Shown here: positions 25,407-38,929 of the stretch, piece by piece
How positions within the stretch are numbered: position 1 is the stretch's first letter
How the letters are laid out: each line of letters begins with the position of its first letter
Assembly: GCF_024437745.1 (NCBI RefSeq)
Contig: NZ_JANFNY010000006.1
Coordinates: forward strand, 35,007 to 99,006
Length of the DNA: 64,000 bases
Source of the DNA: Roseomonas sp. GC11
GTDB taxonomy: Bacteria; Pseudomonadota; Alphaproteobacteria; Acetobacterales; Acetobacteraceae
Direction: 5' to 3'
Translations under genes and position numbers: made by a program
Notes under the pieces: model-generated
Database searches by the model: none
What the model was told of the DNA's origin: nothing
The model's input: only the letters and a program-made list of their open reading frames with translations

Positions 25407-27494
25407 ATGTCCGCCCGCCTCTCCGCCCACGCCCCTGCCCGCCCCCACGCCCGGCGCCGCTGGCTGCCCATCCTGGCGCTGCCCATCCTGGCGCTGCCCG
25501 TCCTGGCGCTGCTCTCCGCCGCGCCCGCCCTGGCCCAGCCCTGGGCGCCGGAGCCCGCCCGCGCCGCCGGGCGCGCCGCCATGGCCGCCGCCCAGGCCGG
25601 GCGCTGGGCCGAGGCCGAGACCCTCGCCCGCCAGGGGGCGGACCCGCTGGCGGCCAAGCTCGTCACCTGGGCGCGGCTGCAGGTGCGCGGCCAGGCGACA
25701 GCCGAGGAAATCGCCAATTTCATCGCCACCAACCCGGACTGGCCGCTGCAATCCACCCTCGTCCAGCGCGGCGAGGAAGTGCTGCCGGTGATGGCGCCGG
25801 ATGCCGTGGTGCTGCGCCTCTTCGCCCGCCAGCCGCCGCGCGGCCTGCCGGCGCTGCGGCAGCTGGCCGAGGCGCTGCAACGCCAGGGCAAGGCGGCGGA
25901 CGCCACCCGCGTGCTGCGCGCCGGCTGGCGCGAGGGCGCGGGCGATGCCTCCAGCGAGCCCACCTTCCTCGCCGTCTTCGGCGGCCAGCTGCGGCCCGAG
26001 GACCACCGCGCCCGCTTCGAGAAGCTGGCCTGGACGCGGCAGACCACCGCCGCCGCCCGCCTGCTGCCGCTGCTGCCCGCCGCGATGGCGCAGTCGGCGC
26101 AGCTCCGCCTCGCTTTGGCCGGGGACCAGCCGGGGGCGGAGGCCAATGCCACGCCACGCGCCGCCGGCGATCTCGGCCTCGCCGCCGAGCTGGCCCGCTT
26201 CCTCCGCCGCCAGGACCGGGACCGCGAGGCCGCCGCCCTGTGGCAGCGCGCCGAGCCGCTGCAGCGCGACCTGACGCCGGATGCCGCCCGCGCCCTGTGG
26301 ACGGAGCGGCAGGTGCTCTCCCGCAAGCTGCTGCGGCTGGGCGATGCGGAGGCCGCCTACCGCGTCGCCGCCGCGCATGGCCAGACGGAGGGCGAGGGCT
26401 TCCAGGAGGCCGAGTTCTGGGCCGGCTTCATCGCCCTGCGCCGGCTGGAGGACCCGGCCCGCGCCGCCCGCCACTTCGCCCGCCTGGGCCAGGACAGCGC
26501 CAGCGTCATCACCAATGCGCGCGGCGCCTACTGGCGCGCCCGCGCCGCCGCCGCCCAGGGCCGCGCGGAGGAAGCGCGCAGCCAGCTTGCCGCCGCCGCC
26601 GCCCTGCCCACCGCCTTCTATGGCCAGCTCGCCGCCCTGGCGCTGGGGGAGAGCCCGGCGCAGCTCGCCGCGCGCATCGCCAGGACCCGCCCGCCACAGC
26701 CCAGCGCCGAGGCCGCCGCCGCCTATCTGGACAAGGACCTCGCCCGCGCCGTGCTGACGCTGGCCGATCTCGGCGACACCAGCCGCGCCCGCGCCTTCCT
26801 GCTGCGGCTGGAGGAAATCGCGGCGGCGCCACAGGACCAGGTGCTGGCGGCGCGGCTGGCCACCAGCATCGGCCGGCCGGACCATGCCGTCTGGGTCGCC
26901 CGGCGCGGCGGCGTCGATGGCGTGATGATGCTGCCCGAGGGCTACCCCACCCCCTATGCCCTGCCCGCCGGGGCGGAGGTGGAGCCGGCCTTCGCCTGGG
27001 CCATCACCCGGCAGGAAAGCAATTTCGACCCCTCCGCCATCTCCAGCGCCAATGCGCGCGGGCTGATGCAGCTGCTGCCCTCCACCGCGGCGCTGGTGGC
27101 GCGGCAGCTCGGCATCCCGCACCAGCCGGCCTGGCTGACCAGCCAGCCGGAGCACAATATCCGCCTCGGCACGCGCTATCTGGCGGACCAGATCGCGCGC
27201 TTCGGCAACCTCGCCATGGCGGCGGCGGCCTACAATGCCGGGCCGCGCCGGGTGGAGGAGTGGGTGGTCACCTATGGCGACCCGCGCCTGCCGCCCGGCA
27301 ACGGCGGCACGGACATGATCGACTGGATGGAACAGATCCCCTTCAGCGAAACCCGCAACTACGCCCAGCGCGTGGTGGAGAATGCCGTGGTCTACCGCGC
27401 CCTCGGCGCGCAGGGCGGCAGCCAATGGGGCGGCCAGGAGGGGCAGGAGCACCCGCTGCAGCCCTGGCTGGCCCCCGTGCTGGCGGCGCGCTGA
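25407..27494 (+). CDS. soluble lytic murein transglycosylase (Slt70-like)
   Basis: 695 residues from ATG 25407; the open frame continues upstream through repeat DNA. The signal peptide contains three copies of a 15-bp unit (LPILALPILALPVLAL, 25467-25511) and probably ends at ALAQ. A long alpha-superhelical region of TPR-like Ala-rich helices covers residues about 40-510. The SLT catalytic domain (about 520-660) has AWAITRQESNFDPSAISSA with the catalytic Glu, then RGLMQLLPSTA, NIRLGTRYLADQI and AAAAYNAGPRRVEEW. It cleaves peptidoglycan glycan strands in the periplasm. The stop overlaps the pgpA start. Confidence 0.93.
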   Translation: MSARLSAHAPARPHARRRWLPILALPILALPVLALLSAAPALAQPWAPEPARAAGRAAMAAAQAGRWAEAETLARQGADPLAAKLVTWARLQVRGQATAEEIANFIATNPDWPLQSTLVQRGEEVLPVMAPDAVVLRLFARQPPRGLPALRQLAEALQRQGKAADATRVLRAGWREGAGDASSEPTFLAVFGGQLRPEDHRARFEKLAWTRQTTAAARLLPLLPAAMAQSAQLRLALAGDQPGAEANATPRAAGDLGLAAELARFLRRQDRDREAAALWQRAEPLQRDLTPDAARALWTERQVLSRKLLRLGDAEAAYRVAAAHGQTEGEGFQEAEFWAGFIALRRLEDPARAARHFARLGQDSASVITNARGAYWRARAAAAQGRAEEARSQLAAAAALPTAFYGQLAALALGESPAQLAARIARTRPPQPSAEAAAAYLDKDLARAVLTLADLGDTSRARAFLLRLEEIAAAPQDQVLAARLATSIGRPDHAVWVARRGGVDGVMMLPEGYPTPYALPAGAEVEPAFAWAITRQESNFDPSAISSANARGLMQLLPSTAALVARQLGIPHQPAWLTSQPEHNIRLGTRYLADQIARFGNLAMAAAAYNAGPRRVEEWVVTYGDPRLPPGNGGTDMIDWMEQIPFSETRNYAQRVVENAVVYRALGAQGGSQWGGQEGQEHPLQPWLAPVLAAR

Positions 27495-28009
27495 TGCCGG
27501 ACGGGGCGGCCATGGGTGGGGAGGGCACGGCCCGCCGGGGGGGCGCCCTGCCCCGGATGCTGGCCAGCCTGGGCGGGGTGGGCTTCCTGCGCCCCGCCCC
27601 CGGCAGCTGGGGCAGCGCCGTGGTGCTGCCGGCGGCGCTGCTCGGCCCCTGGGCCTGCCTGGCGCTGGCGGGGCTGTGCGCGGCCCTCGGCTGGTGGGCG
27701 CTGGCCCGCCTGCCCGAGGCGCGCGAAGACCCCTCCTGGGTGGTGATCGACGAGGGCGCGGGGCAGAGCCTCGCCCTGGCCGCGCTCGGCAGCGGCCTCG
27801 CCACGGGCGTCCCGTCGGGTTTCGGCGCGGCGCCGGGCATCGCGCTGGCCTTCCTGCTGTTCCGGCTGTTCGACATCACCAAGCCCGGGCCGGTGGGCTG
27901 GGCGGACCGCCAGAAGGGCGCCAGCGGCGTCATGCTGGACGACATCATCGCCGGCGCCCTGGCCGCCCTGGTCATCCTGGCGCTGCGCCTCGGGGGGATG
28001 CTGCCATGA
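27494..28009 (+). CDS. pgpA: phosphatidylglycerophosphatase A
   Basis: 171 residues from ATG 27494, overlapping the transglycosylase stop (TGATG). Inner-membrane enzyme that dephosphorylates phosphatidylglycerophosphate. The PgpA signature is present: [15 protein letters not shown] (residues about 27-41), the metal site [13 protein letters not shown] (about 79), [17 protein letters not shown] (about 118) and [15 protein letters not shown]. Three to four hydrophobic segments. Confidence 0.93.
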   Translation: MPDGAAMGGEGTARRGGALPRMLASLGGVGFLRPAPGSWGSAVVLPAALLGPWACLALAGLCAALGWWALARLPEAREDPSWVVIDEGAGQSLALAALGSGLATGVPSGFGAAPGIALAFLLFRLFDITKPGPVGWADRQKGASGVMLDDIIAGALAALVILALRLGGMLP

Positions 28010-28019
28010 GCCTGCTGCC

Positions 28020-28514
28020 ATGAACCTGCTGCTGGACGAGACCCTGCTGGAGCGCGCCGCCGCGCTGCTGGCGCGACTCCAGGCGCGCGGCCTGACCCTG
28101 GCCACGGCCGAGAGCTGCACCGGCGGGCTGGTCAGCGCGGCGCTGACCGCCATCCCCGGCTCCTCCGCCACGCTGCTGGCCGGCTATGTCACCTATTCCA
28201 ACGCCGCCAAGGCGCGGATGCTGGGCGTGCCGGAGGCGATGCTGGAGGCCCATGGCGCCGTCAGCGCCGAGGTCGCCCAGGCCATGGCGGAAGGGGCGCT
28301 GCGCGATTCGGGGGCGGATCTCGCCATCGCCACCACCGGCATCGCCGGGCCGGGCGGCGCCACCGCCACCAAGCCGGTCGGGCTGGTGCATTTCGCCTGC
28401 GCCCGGCGCGGGCAGGCGACGCGGCGCTATCATCAGGTCTTCCCCGGTGACCGCGCGGCGGTGCGGGAGGCCAGCCTCGCCACCGCCTTCGGGCTGCTCG
28501 AAGAGGCTCTGTGA
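28020..28514 (+). CDS. pncC: CinA C-terminal domain protein, nicotinamide-nucleotide amidohydrolase
   Basis: 164 residues, the length of a stand-alone CinA C-terminal domain. Family motifs are [20 protein letters not shown], the [14 protein letters not shown] segment, [16 protein letters not shown] and the glycine loop [20 protein letters not shown]. It deamidates NMN to nicotinate mononucleotide in pyridine-nucleotide salvage. The 20 nt before the start contain a near duplicate of its first codons (CCATGAGCCTGCTG, then CCATGAACCTGCTG). The first copy is a dead-end six-codon frame, so the second ATG is the start. Confidence 0.92.
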   Translation: MNLLLDETLLERAAALLARLQARGLTLATAESCTGGLVSAALTAIPGSSATLLAGYVTYSNAAKARMLGVPEAMLEAHGAVSAEVAQAMAEGALRDSGADLAIATTGIAGPGGATATKPVGLVHFACARRGQATRRYHQVFPGDRAAVREASLATAFGLLEEAL

Positions 28515-28540
28515 AAGAACCTCTGGCTGTATGATGCGTG

Positions 28541-28605
28541 GTCTTGAGAGGGGCTTCGCCCCTCTCAAACTCTCCCCACCAAAGGCCTGAGGCCTTTGGA
28601 AACCC
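28541..28605. repeat. family B modular hairpin repeat
   Basis: Between pncC and secG. It contains TTGAGAGGGGC-TTC-GCCCCTCTCAA (about 28544-28568) and CCAAAGGCC-TGA-GGCCTTTGG (about 28579-28599), the same modules as near 20.2 and 25.2 kb. Confidence 0.8.
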
Positions 28606-28720
28606 ATCTGTTGGCGCCCGGGGATGACGGGGTGGGGCGGCGGCGCCTTCCCACAATGATCGGTCCGCCGGGATATCCCTGCTGGCGCTTCCTTGCGAAA
28701 GCGGCTAGGAGCGCAGCGCC

Positions 28721-30827
<2,107 letters not shown>

Positions 30828-30862
30828 GACCCTGGCGGGGGGAGGCACCGGCCTTTCCCCGC

Positions 30863-30920
30863 CGCCCCCTATCGCCCCTCCCCATCGCCCCTCCCCATCG
30901 CCCCTCCCTATCGCCCTGGG
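30863..30920. repeat. 12-bp tandem repeat after pyrG
   Basis: About four to five copies of a CCCCTCCCCATCG-type 12-13 bp unit (CTATCGCCCCTCCCCATCGC and onward) lie between pyrG and the cyclase gene. It is a short minisatellite of no obvious function. Confidence 0.7.
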
Positions 30921-31004
30921 CAGAGCGGCGCGGGCCGCGCGCGAGCGCCCTGAATGGCTTCCATAAGCCCCCGGGCATTTACCGGGCTTTAAGCTTTCTG
31001 CGCC

Positions 31005-34065
<3,061 letters not shown>

Positions 34066-34073
34066 GCGCCACC

Positions 34074-34100
34074 GCCGGGGAGGGCACGCCCCTCCCCGGC
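34074..34100 (+). terminator. eno terminator hairpin
   Basis: Perfect 11-bp stem GCCGGGGAGGG / CCCTCCCCGGC with a 5-nt loop, 8 nt after the eno stop, followed by CTCTGTTTGCC. A good intrinsic terminator stem with a weak T tract. Confidence 0.6.
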
Positions 34101-34241
34101 CTCTGTTTGCCCGGCCTTGCTTTGTTCGTGTCCTGATGGCCACGCCGGCCGCGAATTCGTTGTTTTCCCCCACTTCCCCTTGCGCGTTATCTTTATCCTG
34201 TCGTTAACCAACGGGCGATTGACGCGGAACGAGGCGAATCG

Positions 34242-34565
34242 ATGCGGGCCATCAAGCGGGCGATCCAGGTCCTCTGGCTTCCCCTGGTCTTTGCCGGGCT
34301 GATCTGGCACTTCGCCTGGTACGCGGTGCATGGGCCGCGCGTCGGCTCCCTGGCGCGCGAGGCCAAGGCCGCCGAAATCGCCGCCGCCCGCATCACCCTG
34401 GCCGAAGCCGAGGCCGAGCGCGACTCGATCGAGCGCAAGGTGGTCGGCCTGCGCGGCGACCGCATCGACCGCGACCAGCTCGATGAACGCGCCCGCGCCC
34501 TGCTCAACATGGTGGGCAAGGATGAGCTGGTGATGCCCTACGCGCCCAATCAAAGGCTCTTTTAA
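34242..34565 (+). CDS. FtsB/DivIC-family septum formation protein
   Basis: 107 residues. One membrane helix (about residues 9-30), then a coiled coil from about 38 to 72 (AREAKAAEIAAARITLAEAEAERDSIERKV in two pieces) and the conserved DRIDRDQLDERARALLNMVGKDELVM end. This is the DivIC/FtsB family, which bridges FtsQ and FtsL in the divisome. In many alphaproteobacteria it lies between eno and pdhA; here pdhA is absent and a hairpin repeat plus a convergent lysR follow. Confidence 0.9.
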   Translation: MRAIKRAIQVLWLPLVFAGLIWHFAWYAVHGPRVGSLAREAKAAEIAAARITLAEAEAERDSIERKVVGLRGDRIDRDQLDERARALLNMVGKDELVMPYAPNQRLF

Positions 34566-34568
34566 GTC

Positions 34569-34684
34569 CTTCTTTTTCTGAAGAAAAAGAAGCAAAAAGA
34601 CTTTTTTTCAGGCTGCCGCCGTCTCCCGGCACAGCGGGACGCTTTCTGAAAAAAGTTTTTTGGTTCTTTTTTCCAAAAAAGAAC
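34569..34684. repeat. compound hairpin repeat (family A) at convergent junction
   Basis: It holds CTTCTTTTTC / GAAAAAGAAG (34569-34592), a GGCTGCCGCCGTCTCCCGGC block, and GTTCTTTTTT-CC-AAAAAAGAAC (34663-34684). It lies exactly between the ftsB-like and lysR stops and is probably a bidirectional terminator. Confidence 0.82.
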
Positions 34685-34686
34685 AC

Positions 34687-35562
34687 TTACTTTTCCAAAG
34701 CCAACTCCAGCAGCGCCCGGCTCGCCCGGCTGGCATAGCGCTCCCGGTGGCGCAGCGCCTTGAAGCTGCGCGGCGGCAGGCTGACCCCGGCGCGCACCAG
34801 CAGCCCCGCCGCCAGATGCGGCCCCGCCGCGCGCTCCGAGACCACCGTGGCGCCACCCCCCGCCTCCACCGCCGCCAGCACCGCCTCGTTGGAGGGCAGT
34901 TCCAGCGCCACGCGCAGCGGCGACAGCCCCCATTCCTTCAGCAGCCCCTCAAAGGCGGCCCGCGTGCCGGACCCGGCCTCGCGCATGATCCACGGCGTCT
35001 CCGGCAGGCGGGACAGCGCGATCCACCCCGCCCCGGCCCAGGGGTGGCCCAGCCCCACCACCACCACCAGCTGATCCCGCGCCAGGACGGTCTGCGAGAG
35101 CGCCGGCTCCTCCACCTCCCCCTCCACGAAGCCGAGTTCCGCGCTGCCCTCCAGCACGGCCTGGGCGACGCTGGTGGTGTTGCCCGCCCCCACCTCCACC
35201 GCGACAGCGGGGCAAGCCTGGTGAAAGCGCACCAGCAGCGGCGGCAGCCAGTAGCTCGCCACCGTCTGGCTGGCCTGGATGCGCAGCGTGCCGCGCAGCG
35301 TGCCGCCAAGTTCGGAGAGCACCAGCTCCGCCGCCTCGGCCCGCGCCAGCACCGCGGCGGCCTCCGTGCGGAAGATGCGGCCTTCCTCCGTCAGCTCGAT
35401 GCGGCGGCCGACGCGGTGGAACAGGGTGATGCCATGCCGCCCCTCCAGCGCGCGGATGGCGGCGCTGACGGCCGATTGCGTCAGGTGCAGCGCCTCGGCG
35501 GCGCGGGTGACGTGCTCGCGCTCCGCCACAGCCAGGAAGATGCGCAACTGTTCCAGGGTCAT
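34687..35562 (-). CDS. LysR-type transcriptional regulator
   Basis: 291 residues from ATG 35562 (MTLEQLRIFLAVAE). A GTG at 35586 would add eight residues, and neither start has an ideal ribosome site. The winged helix (about residues 1-60) has HVTRAAEALHLTQSAVSAAIRALE, and the effector domain (about 85-290) starts TLRIQASQTVASYWLP. The divergent neighbour is a YeiH-type exporter. LysR-yeiH pairing is widespread (YeiE/CbbR-like regulators), so it probably controls that gene from the 135-nt shared gap. Confidence 0.9.
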   Translation of the reverse strand: MTLEQLRIFLAVAEREHVTRAAEALHLTQSAVSAAIRALEGRHGITLFHRVGRRIELTEEGRIFRTEAAAVLARAEAAELVLSELGGTLRGTLRIQASQTVASYWLPPLLVRFHQACPAVAVEVGAGNTTSVAQAVLEGSAELGFVEGEVEEPALSQTVLARDQLVVVVGLGHPWAGAGWIALSRLPETPWIMREAGSGTRAAFEGLLKEWGLSPLRVALELPSNEAVLAAVEAGGGATVVSERAAGPHLAAGLLVRAGVSLPPRSFKALRHRERYASRASRALLELALEK

Positions 35563-35697
35563 GCGCCGGGCCGCGTCCTTCTCCACCGGGGTGCTGAGCG
35601 ATATTCAGAAGAGAAATCGAACGGAATGACAAGAACAACGCGTTGGATCGAACGGATGCGGTGCGGCAGGGTGTCGCATCCCTGACACGGTTCCGTC

Positions 35698-36735
35698 ATG
35701 TCCGCTGCCACCCACGCCTCCCCCCTGCCCCGCCGCCTGCTGGCCTGGAGTGCCGAAATGGCGCCGGGCCTCGCCCTCTGCGGTGGCGTGGCGCTGGCGG
35801 GCACGGCGCTGGCCCGGCTGGAGGCCGCGCTCTTCGGCCGCGCCTGGGTGGATGGGCTGGTGCTGGCCATCCTGATCGGCACGGCCCTGCGCAGCCTCTG
35901 GGCGCCGCCCAAGGCCTGCGCGCCGGGCATCGCCCTCTCGGCCAAGACGCTGCTGGAAGTGGCGGTGATGCTGCTCGGCGCCTCGCTCAGCCTGCCGGCG
36001 CTGCTGGCGGCGGGGCCGGGGCTGATCCTGGGCATCGCCGCCGTGGTGGTGCTCTCCATCCTCGCCAGCTACGGGCTGGGGCGGCTGATGGGCCTGCCGG
36101 AGAAAATGGCCATGCTGGTGGCCTGCGGCAATTCCATCTGCGGCAATTCGGCCATCGCCGCCGTGGCGCCGGTGATCGGCGCGCAGGCGCGGGATGTGGC
36201 CTCCGCCATCGCCTTCACCGCCGTGCTCGGCGTGGGCGTGGTGCTGAGCCTGCCGCTGCTCGTGCCCGTGCTGGGGCTGGACGAGGTGCAATACGGCATC
36301 CTGGCCGGGCTGACGGTCTATGCCGTGCCGCAGGTGCTGGCCGCCACCGCCCCGGTGGGCGCGCTGGCCGTGCAGGTGGGCACGCTGGTGAAGCTGGTGC
36401 GCGTGCTGATGCTGGGGCCGGTGGTGCTGGTGCTCTCGCTGCGCGCCGGGACGCAGGGCGGGCAGAAGCCCGGCCTCTCCCGCCTGGTGCCGTGGTTCAT
36501 CCTGGGCTTCCTGGGGCTGGCGCTGCTGCGCGCCCTGGGCGCCGTGCCGGAGGCGCTGCTGCCGCCGCTCTCCGGCCTCACCGCGGCGCTGACGCTGCTG
36601 GCCATGGCCGCGCTCGGCCTCGGCGTCGATCTCCGCAGCGTCGCCAAGGCCGGCCCGCGCGTGACGGCGGTGGTGGTGCTCTCGCTGCTGGCGCTCGGCG
36701 TGGTCAGCCTGGGCGTCATCGCCCTGCACGGTTAA
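35698..36735 (+). CDS. YeiH-family putative sulfate exporter (UPF0324)
   Basis: 345 residues with about ten hydrophobic segments. UPF0324 marks are ALSAKTLLEVAVMLLGASLSL, the conserved VACGNSICGNSAIAAVAPVIGA (residues about 140-161, split here by reading), LPLLVPVLGL, AGLTVYAVPQVLAA and AALGLGVDLRSVAKAGPR. The transported substrate is only putative; family members have been linked to sulfite/sulfate and taurine metabolism. Divergent from the lysR gene. Confidence 0.9.
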   Translation: MSAATHASPLPRRLLAWSAEMAPGLALCGGVALAGTALARLEAALFGRAWVDGLVLAILIGTALRSLWAPPKACAPGIALSAKTLLEVAVMLLGASLSLPALLAAGPGLILGIAAVVVLSILASYGLGRLMGLPEKMAMLVACGNSICGNSAIAAVAPVIGAQARDVASAIAFTAVLGVGVVLSLPLLVPVLGLDEVQYGILAGLTVYAVPQVLAATAPVGALAVQVGTLVKLVRVLMLGPVVLVLSLRAGTQGGQKPGLSRLVPWFILGFLGLALLRALGAVPEALLPPLSGLTAALTLLAMAALGLGVDLRSVAKAGPRVTAVVVLSLLALGVVSLGVIALHG

Positions 36736-36740
36736 GTAAG

Positions 36741-36828
36741 ATTTTTTTCAGTTTGGCGTCCCGCCTCAGGCCCGAGGCGGGACGCTTTCTGAAAAAAGTT
36801 TTTTGGTTCTTTTTTTCAAAAAAGAACC
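36741..36828. repeat. compound hairpin repeat (family A) at convergent junction
   Basis: GCGTCCCGCCTC / GAGGCGGGACGC (36756-36785) and GGTTCTTTTTT-TC-AAAAAAGAACC (36805-36828). About 75 nt of this copy look identical to the copy at 1.7 kb apart from single A/T run-length changes. Confidence 0.85.
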
Positions 36829-36851
36829 TTTCTTGCTTTCAAATCCCCCCC

Positions 36852-37493
36852 TCACACCAGCGCCAGCAGCGCCTGCGCCGCCGCTGCCTGGCATGGCTCG
36901 ATGACGGGCACGCCGGCGGCGTCCTCCACCGCCGCGCGGTGCCCGGCCATGCCGGCGCAGCCCAGGATGACGGCCTCCGCCCCCTGGGCGACCAGGGCGC
37001 GGGCGGTGTCGCAGAGCGCACCACGGGCGGCGCTGGGGTCGGTCAGCACCTCCATGGGCAGGTTGAGGGCGATGCTGGCGGCCAGCCGGGCCTCCGCCCC
37101 CATGGCCTGGAGGGCGCGGCGCTGCCGGGCCTTGGAAGCCTCGACGAAGGCGATGACGCCGAAGCGCTCCGCCCGCGCCAGGGCGGCGGCCACGGCGCTG
37201 CGGAAGGGGCCGAAGACGGGCTTTGGCGTCACCGTCCGCACCGCCTCCAGGCCGGGGTCGGAGACGCAGGCCAGGATATAGGCCTCGGCCGGGCTGGCCT
37301 CGACCAGGCGGCAGAGCGGTTCCGCCACGCCGTACCAGTCCCGCCAGGAGGCGATGGCCGGCGGTCCGCCGGGGAGGGAAATGGTCTCAAAGACCGGCCG
37401 GCCGGGGGCGGCGAAGGCCTCCAGGCTGGCGGCGATGCCCGCCGTGCAGCTTTGCGAGGAATTCGGGTTGATGACGAGGATGCGCTTGACCAT
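36852..37493 (-). CDS. Asp/Glu/hydantoin racemase family protein
   Basis: 213 residues from ATG 37493 (MVKRILVINPNSSQSC). The hydantoin-racemase-like fold has the two catalytic-Cys regions: AYILACVSDPGLEAV (about residue 75) and AVILGCAGMAGH (about 173). LVINPNSS at the N-terminus and VIEPCQAAAAQAL at the end are family-typical. The substrate is unknown; members racemise hydantoins or amino acids, or act as maleate isomerases. Divergent from the DUF983 gene across 183 nt of G+C-rich sequence without recognisable sites. Confidence 0.85.
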   Translation of the reverse strand: MVKRILVINPNSSQSCTAGIAASLEAFAAPGRPVFETISLPGGPPAIASWRDWYGVAEPLCRLVEASPAEAYILACVSDPGLEAVRTVTPKPVFGPFRSAVAAALARAERFGVIAFVEASKARQRRALQAMGAEARLAASIALNLPMEVLTDPSAARGALCDTARALVAQGAEAVILGCAGMAGHRAAVEDAAGVPVIEPCQAAAAQALLALV

Positions 37494-37676
37494 CTGAACA
37501 GCATCCCCGCCCCACCAGGGCGGCGCAAGGCGTGGAGCGCCGGGGGGGGGGCGCGAGGCGGGGTGCGGCCCAGCCTGATACCGCTTCTGCTTGATCGGCA
37601 GGCCCGGACAGGGCGATATTGCACCGCACACGGAACAGCCCGGCAACAGGGCCCAGACAAAGCCAGGATCACGCCC

Positions 37677-38165
37677 ATGGACAGCCAGCCCAAGCGCTGG
37701 GAACCGGCACGCGCCAGCGGCGCGCCGGCCGCTCTGCCACCGCTGACGACGCTGCTCGCCCGTGGCGCGCGCAACCGCTGCCCGGTCTGCGACGGGGGGC
37801 CGGTCTTCCAGGGCTTTCTCCGCGTGGTGCCGGAATGCGCGCAGTGCCACACGCCGCTCGGCCGGCTGCGGGCGGATGACGCGCCGCCCTATTTCACCAT
37901 CTTCATCGTCGGCCACCTGCTGGTGCCGGTGATCTTCTGGGTGGAGAAGGCCTATGAGCCGCCGATGTGGCTGCACATGGCGGTGTGGCTGCCGCTCTTC
38001 GCGGTGATCTCCACCCTGCTGCTGCGCCCCATCAAGGGCGCCACGGTGGGGCTGATGCTGCGCCTTGGCCTGCTGACGCCGGAGGACGAGATGCCGCTGC
38101 CCGCGCCGCTCCCGCCCGCGCCTCTGCCCGCGGCGCCGCCGCACGAGGGCAAGCCCCATGGCTGA
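37677..38165 (+). CDS. DUF983 family membrane protein
   Basis: 162 residues from ATG 37677 (AGGATC upstream); the long open frame before it has no coding character. A zinc-ribbon-like region RNRCPVCDGGPVF ... VVPECAQCHTPLG (residues about 33-62) is followed by DDAPPYFTIFIVGHLLVP and a second helix WLPLFAVISTLLLRPIKGA. Pro-rich C-terminal tail. In some alphaproteobacteria DUF983 genes sit with cytochrome oxidase assembly genes, but no such gene is adjacent here. Overlaps the next gene by 8 nt. Confidence 0.88.
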   Translation: MDSQPKRWEPARASGAPAALPPLTTLLARGARNRCPVCDGGPVFQGFLRVVPECAQCHTPLGRLRADDAPPYFTIFIVGHLLVPVIFWVEKAYEPPMWLHMAVWLPLFAVISTLLLRPIKGATVGLMLRLGLLTPEDEMPLPAPLPPAPLPAAPPHEGKPHG

Positions 38166-38628
38166 GCAGCGCCTTGCCCGCATCACGCTGCCGGACAGCG
38201 CGCCGTTGCCCAACCCCTATGCCGAGGCGGACCGCGCCCAGGCGGTGGCCGACCTTCTGGCGGGCAACAGCTTCGTGCCGGTGGGGCTGCCCCCCGGCCC
38301 CTATTCCCTGCATCTGGAGATCCGCGACGGGCGCCTGGTCTTTGACATCCGCGACACGGCGGAGGCGACGCTGCGCATCATCGCCCTGGCGCTTGGCCCC
38401 TTCCGCCGCCTGATCAAGGATTACCACATGGTGGTGGCGAGCCATGAGCAGGCGGTGACGGAGGGCAGTTCCGAGGCGCGCATCCAGGCCATCGACATGG
38501 GCCGGCGCGGCCTGCACAACGAGGGGGCGGAGCTGCTCAGCCAGCGGCTGGATGGCCGGGTGACGCTGGATTTCGAGACCTCGCGCCGCCTTTTCACGCT
38601 GGTTTGCGCGCTGCACCAGCGGATCTGA
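38158..38628 (+). CDS. UPF0262 family protein
   Basis: 156 residues. The alphaproteobacterial UPF0262 signature is clear: PLPNPYAEADRAQAVADLLAGNSF, PPGPYSLHLEI, PFRRLIKDYHMVVASHEQAV, IQAIDMGRRGLHNEGAELL and the end DFETSRRLFTLVCALHQRI. Function unknown; no membrane segments. It begins inside the DUF983 reading frame (8-nt overlap), which suggests coupled translation. Confidence 0.93.
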   Translation: MAEQRLARITLPDSAPLPNPYAEADRAQAVADLLAGNSFVPVGLPPGPYSLHLEIRDGRLVFDIRDTAEATLRIIALALGPFRRLIKDYHMVVASHEQAVTEGSSEARIQAIDMGRRGLHNEGAELLSQRLDGRVTLDFETSRRLFTLVCALHQRI

Positions 38629-38929
38629 GGCGAGCGGATCTCGGGCGGATCTCGGGCGGATCTGGCGCGGGCTGCCCGAAAAAGTCTTTTTGCTTCTTTT
38701 TCTTCAGAAAAAGAAGGCCTTCGCTTGCCCTGGGGGTGCTGCCGCCGGTGAAGAACTTGACATGAAATTGCGCCCTCCATAAGCACTCGGCCCATCAGCA
38801 CGCCGGCAGCCCTGGTGGACAGACTCTGGCCGCGGATGCTTCCTTTGCGGCTTCCGCCGGGGCATCCCCCCTCCTCTGCGTGATGGCGGCCGGCCCTCGC
38901 AGGCCCTCACGACGGAATCGCGGAGCACG
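38629..38929. repeat. gap with direct repeats and a family A hairpin
   Basis: 301 nt between UPF0262 and the pyruvyl-transferase cassette. At 38636-38664 an 11-bp unit (GGATCTCGGGC) is repeated about 2.5 times. CTTCTTTTTC-TTCA-GAAAAAGAAG (38693-38716) is the AT-rich hairpin of family A and probably terminates the upstream operon. The following 210 nt contain TTGACATGAAATTGC and CATAAGCAC, a possible but weak promoter for the cassette. No gene seen. Confidence 0.65.

Noticed and set aside
28006..28023. Six-codon frame ATG AGC CTG CTG CCA TGA before pncC
   Set aside because: It looks like a small duplication of the pncC start region rather than a leader peptide. It is too short and no attenuator hairpin follows.
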